Part shown: piece by piece, positions 1-9,583 of the stretch | How the letters are laid out: each line of letters starts with the position of its first letter | Position numbering within the stretch: position 1 is the stretch's first letter | Assembly (NCBI GenBank): GCA_033977485.1 | Contig: CM066984.1 | Coordinates: forward strand, 111,841,251-111,905,250 | Length of the DNA: 64,000 nucleotides | Source of the DNA: Hydrangea macrophylla | Taxonomy: Eukaryota; Streptophyta; Magnoliopsida; Cornales; Hydrangeaceae | Reading direction: 5' to 3' | Translations under genes and position numbers: made by a program | Notes under the pieces: generated by a model | Seen by the model: only the letters and a program-made list of their open reading frames with translations | Database searches by the model: none | What the model was told of the DNA's origin: nothing

Positions 1-1
1 T

Positions 2-718
2 GGAAAGCTGGCAATCTTCGTTATTGGAGCATGGGCTGGAGCCTCTCATGGTGGGGTCCTCGCAGGATTAGCAGCTTGTGGGGTCATGATGAACATTGTC
101 TCCACTGCATCGGACCTCATGCAGGACTTCAAGACAGGTTATTTGACTTTGGCTTCACCCCGTTCCATGTTCGTAAGTCAGATTATCGGAACTGCCATGG
201 GTTGTGTTATATCACCTTGTGTCTTTTGGCTATTTTATAAGGCCTTCCATGATCTTGGAGTCCAGGGTACGGAATACCCTGCTCCGTATGCTATTGTATA
301 TCGCAACATGGCAATCTTGGGGGTTGAAGGGTTTTCAGCTTTACCCAAAAACTGTCTCACTCTTTGCTATGTGTTCTTTATTGGTGCTATTGTCATCAAT
401 ATCATCAGAGATGTCGTGGGGAAGAAGAGAGCACAATACATTCCCATTCCCATGGCAATGGCGATACCATTCTATATAGGTGCATATTTCACCATTGATA
501 TGTGTGTTGGGAGCTTGATACTATTTGTTTGGTCGAAGATAAACAAGGCCAAGGCTGATGCTTTTGGACCTGCTGTGGCGTCTGGGTTGATATGTGGTGA
601 TGGGATATGGACTTTGCCCAGTTCTATTCTGGCTTTGGCACGTGTGAACCCACCTATCTGCATGAAATTTCTATCGAGGGCCGTTAATGTGAGGGTTGAT
701 ACTTTCTTAGGGTCTTGA
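2..718 (+). CDS. YSL: YSL (yellow stripe-like) metal-nicotianamine transporter, 3' terminal exon, partial
   Basis: The open frame begins at the window edge and runs without a stop to TGA at 716-718, giving 238 residues of the C-terminal part of an oligopeptide-transporter (OPT) family protein. The family is recognised from the glycine-rich [12 protein letters not shown] stretch, the TEYPAPYA loop, the hydrophobic segment around [17 protein letters not shown], and the end [18 protein letters not shown]. At least four hydrophobic membrane segments are visible. In this family such proteins move Fe, Cu, Zn or Ni chelated to nicotianamine across the plasma membrane or tonoplast. The ending with PPICMKFLS resembles the YSL5/7/8 group, but the exact paralogue is a guess. 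No internal stop or frameshift is seen, so this end looks functional; upstream exons lie outside the window. The gene is convergent with the FTSH6 pseudogene. Confidence 0.93.
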   Translation, partial: GKLAIFVIGAWAGASHGGVLAGLAACGVMMNIVSTASDLMQDFKTGYLTLASPRSMFVSQIIGTAMGCVISPCVFWLFYKAFHDLGVQGTEYPAPYAIVYRNMAILGVEGFSALPKNCLTLCYVFFIGAIVINIIRDVVGKKRAQYIPIPMAMAIPFYIGAYFTIDMCVGSLILFVWSKINKAKADAFGPAVASGLICGDGIWTLPSSILALARVNPPICMKFLSRAVNVRVDTFLGS

Positions 719-1325
719 GTGTTATATTTGGTTCAGGAACTAAATGCCTCTGGTTTGGTGTTCTTCATTTTCCTAGATTAGTTATATTATCTTACTCTTA
801 TCTTCAAGTCAATGTCTAATGATATGTATGTAAGTGTGAAATTATCAAAGTGATTGTCAATATTATGTCACTAAAGTCAAGTCTTGTATACAAAGAAGCT
901 CAGTGTGACTTTGTGCGTAGGAGATATGGATGTCCTTGGAATGGTATGCTTAATACCAGGAATCTTGTTTTCTATCCAATGAAAGAAAAGTTATTTACTC
1001 GGTGTTTTCTTCTTGTTTCTCTCACTGAATTCATGGCCCAAACAGAGTTTTAGTGAGAGACTGGTTGGGAAGGCTAACAACCGATTCTATGGCTCATAAG
1101 TTCTCTTTCAAACCATTGTGATGTAGGTTTTCAGAAAAACCAGATAAAAGAATGAGAATGCGACTAAACATATACCTGTTATTTGAGTTCCCAAACATTT
1201 TCTAAAGGCATGGAGCGAGTTTTTTTATTGTATTCTTTGTTGGAGGAAATGAAAGTGAAACATTTACTTGGTTTATATTTCATAGTAGTAACTACACAGT
1301 ACACACTGTACATTGGCAGGGTTGC
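719..1325. other. Short convergent intergenic interval / 3' UTRs
   Basis: About 600 bp separate the stop codons of YSL (+) and FTSH6 (-). The stretch is AT-rich and presumably holds both 3' UTRs. I saw no convincing gene, repeat or inverted repeat; small open frames here have no family resemblance. Confidence 0.6.
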
Positions 1326-1667
1326 TTAAGCTTCAATCATCTCACGGACTGATCTTTTCCTTGTATTTTCCAAGGAAATATCTATAAATTCTGAGAGAAT
1401 TGCTCTAAACTCATCCCCTGTGAGTGTTTCCTTCTCTAATAGGGCCTCCACAAGCTTATCAACGGCAGCCCTGTTGTTCCTTATATGGGTCTTTGCAATT
1501 TCATATGCGCTTTCAATAATATCGCGAACTGATTTATCAATGTCTTTTGCAAGTTTTTCTGACATTGAGTTTCTTGCTAGCATTCTCAGCACTACGTCAC
1601 TGCTTTGTACTGCTGGATTAGTGAGTGCCCATGGCCCAAGCTCAGACATTCCAAACGTAGTTACCAT
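1326..1667 (-). pseudogene. FTSH6: FTSH6 exon 5 (C-terminal helices, stop)
   Basis: The last exon begins after a tandem acceptor TAGCAG (1668-1673) with [13 protein letters not shown]. It runs 113 codons through VVLRMLARNSMSEKLAKDID and LVEALLEKETLTGDEFRAIL to a stop at 1326-1328. It is intact. With the downstream AG the junction gives RQ followed by MVTTFGMS, as expected in the family; the upstream AG would add one Gln. Confidence 0.92.
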
Positions 1668-1758
1668 CTGCTAAGCAGAAGAAAACTTTTAGCTACTTTT
1701 TGAACCCTTTAGATAATCACCAAACATCTATACATACATGTGTGTATGCTGGACAAAC

Positions 1759-1999
1759 CTGTCTTGTTGTCTGGGTGATCTGTTGCAAGTCCCCCGTAGC
1801 ACCGGTGGTAATTTCTGGTTCGCCAAAAATTACTTCCTCGGCTGCACGGCCTCCAAGACCTCTGACTATTCTAGGAAAGAGTTGTTGTTTGGAGATGAGA
1901 GCTGGATCTTCACCAGGTATGAACCATGTAAGTCCCCGAGCTTGGCCACGAGGAATGAGTGTGACTTTCTGTACTGGGTCATGGCCTGGAGTAAATGTC
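1759..1999 (-). pseudogene. FTSH6: FTSH6 exon 4 (protease domain)
   Basis: The acceptor is TTTGCAG at 2000-2006 and the donor is CAG|GTTTG at 1758. The exon completes the split Ala codon and continues [19 protein letters not shown], then the segment with [10 protein letters not shown] and [18 protein letters not shown], ending at GDLQQ. The Asp in GDLQQ is the third zinc ligand in the FtsH family. It is open throughout and its phases match exons 3 and 5. Confidence 0.9.
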
Positions 2000-2510
2000 C
2001 TGCAAATAGAGAACGTTAAGAGGTTGACATAAATTGTTGAGCTCTTTCTTTAAAAACTTAGAATTTTGGAGCAATTAGTAAGCTAACAAAGGCCATGTAG
2101 ATTTAAGTAACTTTAGCCATACTTAGACATCTTGCTATCCTTGGGGATTTAGCCTTATCCTACAAAGAGTCCCAGAAGGGCAAACACAAGACCCATTAGA
2201 TTTTACGTGGTTCATCCCAAATTAGGAGGAGATGGGCAGGTGACTGCAAAGATTTTACTATGCTCAAAAGGCAGGGAAAAAAAAAATATATATATATATA
2301 TATATATTACATTGATAGCGCCTTTATATAACATAGAATCAGGGCTAAAGGCTATAAGTGCAGCAACTACCAAAATACCCCTTGAGAGTGAGCCTTGGTG
2401 TACATTGCTGTCATGTTGTTAACAATGGTCTCTTCATAAAGTAGAGCCAATTTCAGAAAATGAGAAGGCCAAAGTGACATGAAGATAAAGGACGTATATG
2501 GTGAACTTAC

Positions 2511-2824
2511 GCGCAAACAGCGTGCCCAATTTCATGATACGCCACTAAGATCTTACTCTTTCCATCGGTCATCTTGGTTCCTTCCATTCCTGCCACAATC
2601 CGATCAATTGAGTTGTCAATCTCCTTCAAAGTTATCTTATCTTTGCCTCTCCGACCAGCAAGAATGGCGGCTTCATTCATGAGGTTTGCCAGATCTGCAC
2701 CACTGAAACCCGGGGTTCTCATGGCAACAACACTAAGAGAGATGTCCTTATCAAGCTTCTTCTTGTTGCTATGCACCTTCAGTATCTCTTCCCTTCCTCT
2801 TATATCTGGTAGTCCAACAGTAAC
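2511..2824 (-). pseudogene. FTSH6: FTSH6 exon 3 (end of AAA+ domain, HEXXH zinc site)
   Basis: The acceptor is TTAAACAG at 2825-2832. The exon is open for 104 codons plus two bases, from [19 protein letters not shown] to YHEIGHAVC, and the donor is GC|GTAAGT at 2510-2505. HEIGH supplies the two zinc-binding histidines and the catalytic glutamate. Phase 0 at the start agrees with a family border just after the D-R-Q that is missing from exon 2. No lesion is visible inside this exon. Confidence 0.9.
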
Positions 2825-2944
2825 CTGTTTAAGCAATAAAAGATATCCTCATCACTTTTTGAACTATGGATTTGCATACAACCTTTGCATTGAGAATTTT
2901 TTTAATCAGCCTACTAACCTAGAGTGACATGAATGTTATCAAGC

Positions 2945-3322
2945 TGTTAAGTTACCACTTGCTCCAAATGTTTAAAAAGCTGGTTGGCAAAGCTCAGAAT
3001 CTACTCTGTGGCTCAGTAGTTTATCGATTCTATTTTTTCAATTGTCTGTTTGGTAGATGCCCTTTTATTGCATAGAAGTCTGTGCCCGGTCTAAAATCAT
3101 TTTAAAACTGGGTTTGTTGAACTAGAAATGGTCCTAGATGCATATCCAAACAAGTTCTAAGTTGTTAGAGAATGGATCCAACAATATGTATCAATCTCTA
3201 CACTTATCATCCCGTGCGACTTCTCTCGCACATGGAGAGGCGGCAAATGAAACTCCACCACTATAATAGACGAGGCATAGAACAAAGTGCAACAAGACCT
3301 CCCAGAATCAAGGCAGTGGTTC
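2945..3322 (-). repeat. Dispersed repeat family A, copy 1 (SINE- or TRIM-like), at the FTSH6 exon 2 border
   Basis: This stretch resembles the one at 32562-32803. Shared blocks are GTTAAGTTACCA followed by TGCTCC/TTACTCC, CGCAC-TGGAGAG, ACAAAGTGCAA, AAGACCTCC and ACAAGGCA/TCAAGGCA. It begins directly after the last recognisable FTSH6 exon 2 codon. The class is uncertain: I see no poly(A) tail here and no clear target duplication. The similarity between the two copies is patchy but ordered along the whole length. Confidence 0.6.
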
Positions 3323-3855
3323 AAACCTTCCTGGCCTCAGCAAGGCAGAATCAAGAATCTCAGGTCTATTAGTAGCTGCAATGACAATGAGTCCACTGTT
3401 TCCACTGAACCCATCCATTTCTGTTAGCAATTGGTTCAGTGTTTGCTCTCTCTCATTATTTCCTCCTCCAATTCCAGGTCCTCTCTGCCTTCCCACAGCA
3501 TCAATCTCATCAATGAAAACCAAGCAAAGGTGAATTCTTCTTCGCGTTGTTGAATAGGTCTCTCACTCTAGAAGCCCCAACACCAACAAACATCTCAATG
3601 AATTCTGATCCAGATAGAGAAAAGAAAGGGACCGCTGCTTCTCCAGAAATGGCCTTGGCTAGCAATGTCTTTCCTGTCCCTGGTGGCCCCGCCAAAAGTA
3701 CCCCTTTGAGAATTTTAGCCCCAACTGCAGAAAATTTTTCTGGGGTTTTTAGGAATTCAACAATCTCTTGAAAATCTTGCTTTGCTTCATCAACACCAGC
3801 TACATCATTAAATGTGACTCCTGTGTTTGGTTCCATCTGGAATTTGGCTTTGCTC
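3323..3855 (-). pseudogene. FTSH6: FTSH6 exon 2 (AAA+ ATPase core), frameshifted
   Basis: The acceptor is TTAACAG at 3856-3862, followed by [20 protein letters not shown]. Walker [14 protein letters not shown] and the pore-region [20 protein letters not shown] are intact. Around 3526-3530 an extra T (CCTTTGC where the family needs CCTTGC) shifts the frame just before the Walker B FIDEID. The rest ([38 protein letters not shown]) is clear in the second frame. After F (3323-3325) the family expects a short conserved D-R-Q stretch and then the exon end. Instead the sequence passes into a repeat, so the native donor appears lost. Confidence 0.92.
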
Positions 3856-3897
3856 CTGTTAAGAAAAGGGGTAGAATGAATTTAGTAAGTGAGTGGC

Positions 3898-4637
3898 TGT
3901 TTGGTTGGAAAATTAAAATATGTGTGCGAGCGTGCCAGGCAAGCAAATTGTCAATGTGTAAATGTGATTATCCAAACTGCGCCTCACCAAGCAAATTGTG
4001 GTGACGTTCGATGCCTTAATAAGGACTTCAAACGGGTGAGATGAAATACGAAAAAGAACAAAGGAGAGGAAAAAGAAGAAGAGAGAGTTCGAAGGATACC
4101 TTCGAAGTGATTAAACTATGTTATAACTACTCCTACTCCTAAGAATTGTAAGCAAAAGCAAAGTAAAGGTACACTACTCCTAACTAGGCTAAATTAAATT
4201 ACCTAAACTAATGGCCATGGTGGCCGAATAGATGAAGAAGATAAAGTAGATATATTAATGCATTTGTTTGTGCAGTCAAGGACCTTTACAATGAATACAT
4301 TACAACATATTTATAGAAGAAACCTACAACTATTTTGAATTTGAATTACATTTCCCTCCAACTACAATAACTAATAATTCAAATTCCTACAACTACCAAT
4401 TAGTGGGAGATGCTCCTACGATGACAAGTGTCTTTCCATCTTCATCATCACCATTGATCTTCAAGTAACCAATCTTGATCTCCCCTTACAATGCCAAGTG
4501 TCCCTCAATCAACTTCCAAATAACCACCAACCAATTTGAATTGGTTTTCCATGTGATAATTATAAATCATATAATAATATAATATAGTATAACTTCATAT
4601 ACTAATATATATATAAATATAATTTATGGTCCAAACA
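3898..4637 (-). repeat. Left LTR (3' LTR) of the pol-less element
   Basis: 740 bp, TGTTTGG...CCAAACA. Nearly identical to 6943-7690; visible differences include TTGTCAATG versus TTACCAATG, GTTATAACT versus GTTTCAACT, and eight fewer bases in the terminal TA run. Confidence 0.95.
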
Positions 4638-4789
4638 TACCCCCGCGGCTCTTTAAGAACGAAGTTCTTAGAGAGTCGGAAGATTATCACAAAAATAACA
4701 TTATTCGATCCAATTAATATGTTCGAAATGGACCAAATTAGTAGTGCAAAGTAGATCACATTACAGATCTTTAAAGCCAATCATAATAA

Positions 4790-5690
4790 CATTGAACACA
4801 AAAAACTAAAATGGGTTTAAACTTGTTTCGAAACCAATGAAAGAGATTTGAACATAAAATTATGGCTTAAAATGGATTCGAAGCAAATAAAGGGGCTTCG
4901 AACACAAAATAATGGCTTTAAACTTGCCTCAAAGCCAATCTAGTTGCTTCGAACATTAGATAATGCCTTTAAACTCACATCGAAACCTACATAATTGGTT
5001 CGAACACAAAAATAATGGCTTAACACTTGCTTCAAAGCCAATGCAATGGTCTCACGCACAAAATTATGGCTTTAATTTTGCTTTGAAACCAATATAATTG
5101 CTTTGAGTACAAAAAACTTGATTCGAAACCAATATAATGGCATTGAACAAAAAATGATGACTTAAAACTGGTTCGAAGCCAATGTATTAGCCTTGAATAC
5201 AAAACAACGGCTTTTAAATTACTTCGAAGCCAATGAAAACGATTTAAACACAAAATAATGGCTTCAAAGTTGCTTCGAAGCCAATGAAAAGGATTTGATC
5301 ATAAAATGATGGCTTAACATTGTATTCGAAATAAATAAAGGGGGTTCGAACACAAATAAAGGACTTTAATTTTGCTTTGAAGCCTAAATAAAATCCTTGA
5401 ACACAATATAAACTATTTTTAATTTGGTTCAAAACCAATAGATTAACTTTGAATACCAAAAAATGGCTTTAAAGTTAATTCGAAGCCAATTTAGTTGCTT
5501 CGAACACTAGATTGGTTACTTTTAAACTAATTTGAAGCCAATGTAATAGCCTCTAAAATAAATTGTTTCGAAGCCAATATAATAACTTCGAACACAAATA
5601 AACCACTTTAAACGGGCTTCGAAACCAATAAGAAAACTTCGAACAAAATGAATTTGTTTTAAAATGGCTTTGAAGCCAATAAAGGTATTT
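4790..5690 (-). repeat. Degenerate tandem array of about 55-bp units with TTCGAAGCC cores
   Basis: Roughly sixteen diverged units follow one another, each carrying a GCTTCGAAGCCAAT-like core, a GAACACAAAATAATGGCTT-like link and TTTAAA. The core GGCTTCGAAGCC is self-complementary. Reading minus, the array gives two adjoining open frames (5032-5253, 5244-5459) made of repeated HWLRSNLKA-like units of about 18 residues. These frames probably reflect the repeat rather than a protein under selection. Confidence 0.85.
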
Positions 5691-6269
5691 TTGAAAATGC
5701 TTCTATTTAACCAACTATTATTGGTATATCATCAATCGAATAAACTTTTGGTTTGAACATGTAACCAATCGAAGAACAAATCATACACCAACACCAAGCC
5801 AAAATTACTACCAAACATGGTTGTGGCTAACTTGTTGGAATGGAAAATGATATCCATACTTTATTTGGACTTTAGGAACTTCTATGCCACTGATTAACTG
5901 TAGACATTTAACAAGCATTCGAATGGGTCCCACAATTTACACCTTCCCCATAGTCATGTGTTATGTACTTCGAGTCTTCAACACTGGCTTCTACACCACC
6001 AAATGTGACTTGTACTTAGGCCCATTTCCTTTATATACACTATTGTGTGTATAGTGTATATTACTTCAACATCTACAACACAATCTAGAATTTGTTGCAT
6101 GTAAATTCGGCTCGAGCAAATTTCAACAAAGCCAACTCTATGCTTACTTCTGTCTGTTAGTTCGAGCCAGGCATGAACAACAGTCTTGGTCCTATTAGAC
6201 CAATTAAGGCAGTGATCAACTAATTCGATGACCGAATTAGTATTTATATTGGTGTTAATAATCTTTTCC

Positions 6270-6908
6270 CTATGATAATAATCTTGCCATAGAATAATCC
6301 ACATAGTCATAACTCATAACCCATTTTTGATGAGCACCACAGAGCCAAAGTGGGTATTGACCATCCAAAGCCAAAGTATAAAGTGGCTTAAATAAGTCAT
6401 AAATTTTAACACTTTGTGTAGTGTCGAAAAACCCAAATGTATGAACAAAAGCATGTTCATGATCCTTAACCATATTTGGTTGTAAAATGGACCCCCCGAG
6501 TGTATTTTGATCACAATCATTTGGTTGATTAACCAATAGAGGTGATGATGGTGTTGGTGATTTTCTTATTTCCACCATTAAAGGATCATGAAGTTCCTTC
6601 ATAATAAATTTATTTTCATTCATTGGCTCGTAATTTTGAAGAATAGTTGACACCCCTCGAGCCATTTCATACATTTTAGTTTTCAAACTAAATGTTTGAT
6701 CCTTTAATTCTTCCAACAATGGAACTAAATCATTGATCCATTTTTCACCACCATAATTTGGTGTTGATGGTGGAGAAGCATACAACACTTTAAAATTGTT
6801 GTCACCAAGATTTGGTGTTAATGGGGGTGACACATATACCCATTCGTAATTGCTACTACCAAATTTTGGCGTTGATGAGGGTACAATATACCACCCTTCA
6901 AAATTCAT
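6270..6908 (-). CDS. Hypothetical 212-residue ORF of the pol-less element
   Basis: This open frame starts 34 bp inside the right LTR, right after the primer-site-like sequence. The N-terminus is built of degenerate repeats: PSSTPKFG, PPLTPNLG and PPSTPNYG, each with a Tyr/Trp-containing spacer. The middle has a helical, possibly coiled stretch around LVPLLEELKDQTFSLKTKMY. A second frame (5978-6310, 110 codons) overlaps its end with a one-base shift and could be the continuation after a frameshift. I recognise no known domain. It is either the element's own gag-like protein or a captured host fragment. Confidence 0.5.
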   Translation of the reverse strand: MNFEGWYIVPSSTPKFGSSNYEWVYVSPPLTPNLGDNNFKVLYASPPSTPNYGGEKWINDLVPLLEELKDQTFSLKTKMYEMARGVSTILQNYEPMNENKFIMKELHDPLMVEIRKSPTPSSPLLVNQPNDCDQNTLGGSILQPNMVKDHEHAFVHTFGFFDTTQSVKIYDLFKPLYTLALDGQYPLWLCGAHQKWVMSYDYVDYSMARLLS

Positions 6909-6942
6909 CTTGACACTTGTGTCCCACCGGGCGTGCCAAAAA

Positions 6943-7690
6943 TGTTTGGTTGGAAAATTAAAATATGTGTGCGAGCGTGCCAGGCAAGCAAATTACCAAT
7001 GTGTAAATGTGATTATCCAAACTGCGCCTCACCAAGCAAATTGTGGTGACGTTCGATGCCTTAATAAGGACTTCAAACGGGTGAGATGAAATACGAAAAA
7101 GAACAAAGGAGAGGAAAAAGAAGAAGAGAGAGTTCGAAGGATACCTTCGAAGTGATTAAACTATGTTTCAACTACTCCTACTCCTAAGAATTGTAAGCAA
7201 AAGCAAAGTAAAGATACACTACTCCTAACTAGGCTAAATTAAATTACCTAAACTAATGGCCATGGTGGCCGAATAGATGAAGAAGATAAAGTAGATATAT
7301 TAATGCATTTGTTTGTGCGGTCAAGGACCTTTACAATGAATACATTACAACATATTTATAGAAGAAACCTACAACTATTTTGAATTTGAATTACATTTCC
7401 CTCCAACTACAATAACTAATAATTCAAATTCCTACAACTACCAATTAGTGGGAGATGCTCCTACGATGACAAGTGTCTTTCCATCTTCATCATCACCATT
7501 GATCTTCAAGTAACCAATCTTGATCTCCCCTTACAATGCCAAGTGTCCCTCAATCAACTTCCAAATAACCACCAACCAATTTGAATTGGTTTTCCATGTG
7601 ATAATTATAAATCATATAATAATATAATATAGTATAACTTCATATACTAATATATATATATATATATAAATATAATTTATGGCCCAAACA
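6943..7690 (-). repeat. Right LTR (5' LTR) of the pol-less element
   Basis: 748 bp copy of the left LTR. It is followed at once by the target duplication GTGGC. It retains a longer TA microsatellite near its end (about 7650-7667). Confidence 0.95.
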
Positions 7691-7695
7691 GTGGC

Positions 7696-7846
7696 AGAGT
7701 TAGGAGCTTAAAGTGTTGATCTAATATATATATATATATATATAAGTGGTCCTTAGCACGTATAAGAATTTTTTTGTTGGAATTACTTTATAGAATTGGG
7801 ATATTGCAGGAAATCAGATTTTTTTATTTAATTTTTTTTTTTTTTT

Positions 7847-7877
<31 letters not shown>

Positions 7878-8242
7878 GGGGGGAACTGAAGGATAACATA
7901 GTAAATGTTGTGTGTGTGCGTGCGCGCAATATGCATTGGTTGAGTCAAACTATGTAACATACGTTTTTGAAAAGCAGTGCCATATGTAGAGTCAACACTC
8001 ATATCCTATATGCTTCAGAGTGATGGGATTAAGAGCTTATTTTCACTCTTCATTTGTCCTCTTATCCTTTTTTATGAAGGATTCGTAATGACCATCAAAT
8101 TTATGAATAAGTGTTGCCTTCAACTCCTTAGATCATATAAATAGAATTTGTTTCTTGGGACTTGAGAGTAGGTTGAAGAATTGGGCTATTGCAAGAAGTC
8201 AAAAAATTCTTATTGCAAAACTGAATCATGATGTGTGTGTTA
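7696..8242. other. Remnant of native FTSH6 intron 1 between two insertions
   Basis: This is the only sizeable part of intron 1 not obviously transposon. It contains a (TA)n run near 7724-7743 and a T25-G27 tract. No exon or coding similarity was found on either strand. Confidence 0.6.
7832..7883. repeat. Poly-T (25) directly joined to poly-G (27)
   Basis: Twenty-five T are followed without interruption by twenty-seven G. A poly-proline frame spanning it on the minus strand is an artefact of the tract. Exact lengths may be unreliable, because such homopolymers are error-prone in sequencing. Confidence 0.9.
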
Positions 8243-8421
8243 TGTTGGAATTAGGAAATTTTTTAATATTGCTGATTTTATTCTTTTTATTTTAGGTCAT
8301 GTTGACCCGTCTTTATTTCATATTTATTAGGCGATATTTCTTTTCCTTTTCTGGCTTTCTAGTTTTGTATATATATACATGGGATTAGTTTAATAAAATA
8401 TAACTTTTCCCAAATTCTATT
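8243..8421 (+). repeat. Copia 5' LTR
   Basis: 179 bp, differing from 25794-25972 at three positions by eye (TTTTTT/TATTTT, GACCCG/GATCCG, ATAAC/ATTAC). It contains a TATATATATACATGGG stretch and an AATAAA-type signal (TTAATAAAAT). Confidence 0.93.
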
Positions 8422-8434
8422 TGGTATCAGAGCC
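8422..8434 (+). other. Copia primer-binding site (initiator Met-tRNA type)
   Basis: TGGTATCAGAGCC directly follows the LTR and matches the usual plant primer site complementary to the 3' end of initiator methionine tRNA. Confidence 0.9.
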
Positions 8435-8504
8435 AAAACTTACCACCACCACCACCACCACCCTTCCACCGTACATCACCACCACCGACCACCACCTCTG
8501 CGCC

Positions 8505-8874
8505 TACCACCACTACCCTTGCGCCGCACCCTCACAGCCCCACCGAACCCTACCCTAGCCTTTCCCTACCCAGCCGCAACCCCCCAGGCCTGCCCTAACC
8601 TGCGCCGCACCCTACCCATCTAGCGGCGCCACTACCGAGCCTCTCGGCTCTGTCAGTAGCCTTCGGGCTGCTCGTCTTGCCTGTGTTGGTACCACCACTA
8701 CCCTTGCGCCGCACCCTCACAGCCCCACCGAACCCTACCCTAGCCTTCCCCTACCCAGCCGCAACCCCCCAGGCCTGCCCTAGCCTGCGCCGCACCCTAC
8801 CCATCTAGCGGCGCCACTACCGAGCCTCTCGGCTCTGTCAGTAGCCTTCGAGCTGCTCGTCTTGCCTGTGTTGG
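8505..8874 (+). repeat. 185-bp GC-rich tandem duplication in the Copia leader
   Basis: 8505-8689 and 8690-8874 are near-identical head-to-tail copies starting TACCACCACTACCCTTGCGC and ending CTTGCCTGTGTTGG. Differences are few (for example CTTTCCC/CTTCCCC, TAACCTG/TAGCCTG, GGGCTG/GAGCTG). The block is unusually C-rich for this locus. Confidence 0.93.
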
Positions 8875-9205
8875 GCTTGTTTATGATGTACTAGAGCCGT
8901 CTTTCAGCTCTTGGTTTTATGTTTGGGTGACAAAGTGTCCGGTTGACCCCGTCGTTGTTTCTCCGAGTTTCCGGCTGTGTTGGTTGCTGCTGTGTCTCTG
9001 GCTGTATGTGTTCATCAAGCCCCGTTTGTTCGGCAGTGTGTTTTTCAGATTACTTGGCTCTCGTCTTGATCTTGTGACGTTTTATGCTTGAAATTAGTAA
9101 GGAAGCCGTATAGTTTGTTCGTTCAAGTGCACGGTTGCCCTCATCTCTCTCAGCCAAGTTTTCGATTATTGTTATTGATCGTATTACTTCCTTTTTTGGA
9201 GCCGT

Positions 9206-9583
9206 GTGTTGTTTGTCCTTGCTAGTTTCATGGCTGATACAAGAACAGATAGTGCGTTCCCTTCATCTTCTGGCCCCACGACCGCTTTTGCAGCAAGTAT
9301 TCCTACCGCTCTTTATAGTAAGTCAGACCATCCCACTTGGATTTTGGATTCTGGTGCCAATAATCACATGACTGGTGAGCATTCTATTTTTACGTCTCCT
9401 TTTACTTCCATTGATCAGTCTGTCCGTATAGCCGATGGGTCGTCCATTCCCATCCGTAGTCAGGGTGATGCACATTTGTCCCCAGACATCACTCTTTCCT
9501 CTGTTTATTATGTCCCAAACTTTGCTTATAATCGTCTTTCTGTTAACCGTCTTGCTAACAGTCATAATTGTGCCGTTGTTTTC
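9206..9583 (+). pseudogene. Copia protease fragment
   Basis: This frame carries the aspartic-protease signature WILDSGANNHMTGE followed by RIADGSSIPI and the YVPNFAYNRLSV block typical of Copia protease. It is cut at 9583 by the Gypsy composite, with target duplication TTTTC (9579-9583 and 21598-21602). The remainder resumes at 21603. Confidence 0.88.

Larger units (their letters stand above)
3898..7690 (-). mobile_element. Non-autonomous LTR retrotransposon without pol, in FTSH6 intron 1
   Basis: Two LTRs (740 and 748 bp) start TGTTTGGTTGG and end CCAAACA. They flank 2.3 kb of internal sequence, and the whole is bracketed by 5-bp target duplications GTGGC (3893-3897 and 7691-7695). Orientation is minus: next to the right LTR, reading minus, is TTTTTGGCACGCCCGGTGGG, a primer-site-like stretch, and next to the left LTR is a purine tract ending GCCGCGGGGGTA. 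The internal part holds one 212-codon frame near the 5' end and a long tandem-repeat field toward the 3' end. No protease, reverse transcriptase, RNase H or integrase motif is present. By eye the LTRs differ at about 7 bases plus a TA-repeat length change, so the insertion is fairly recent. Confidence 0.93.

Noticed and set aside
5032..5459. Two minus-strand frames of repeated HWL/SNLKA units
   Set aside because: The repetition follows the 55-bp DNA repeat. No start context or conservation argument supports a protein, so they are kept only as part of the repeat.
4790..5690. CRISPR-like or satellite interpretation of the spaced TTCGAAGCC repeats
   Set aside because: Plant nuclear context, degenerate units without unique equal-length spacers, and location inside a bounded LTR element.
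7814..8002. Minus-strand frame ending in poly-Pro and poly-Lys
   Set aside because: Produced by the T25-G27 tract. I also tested it as FTSH6 exon 1, which was found instead at 25984-26563.
8422..8434. Possible tRNA fragment (TGGTATCAGAGCC), also at 16802-16820 and 63120-63131
   Set aside because: These are retrotransposon primer-binding sites next to LTR ends, not tRNA genes; no cloverleaf can be drawn around them.
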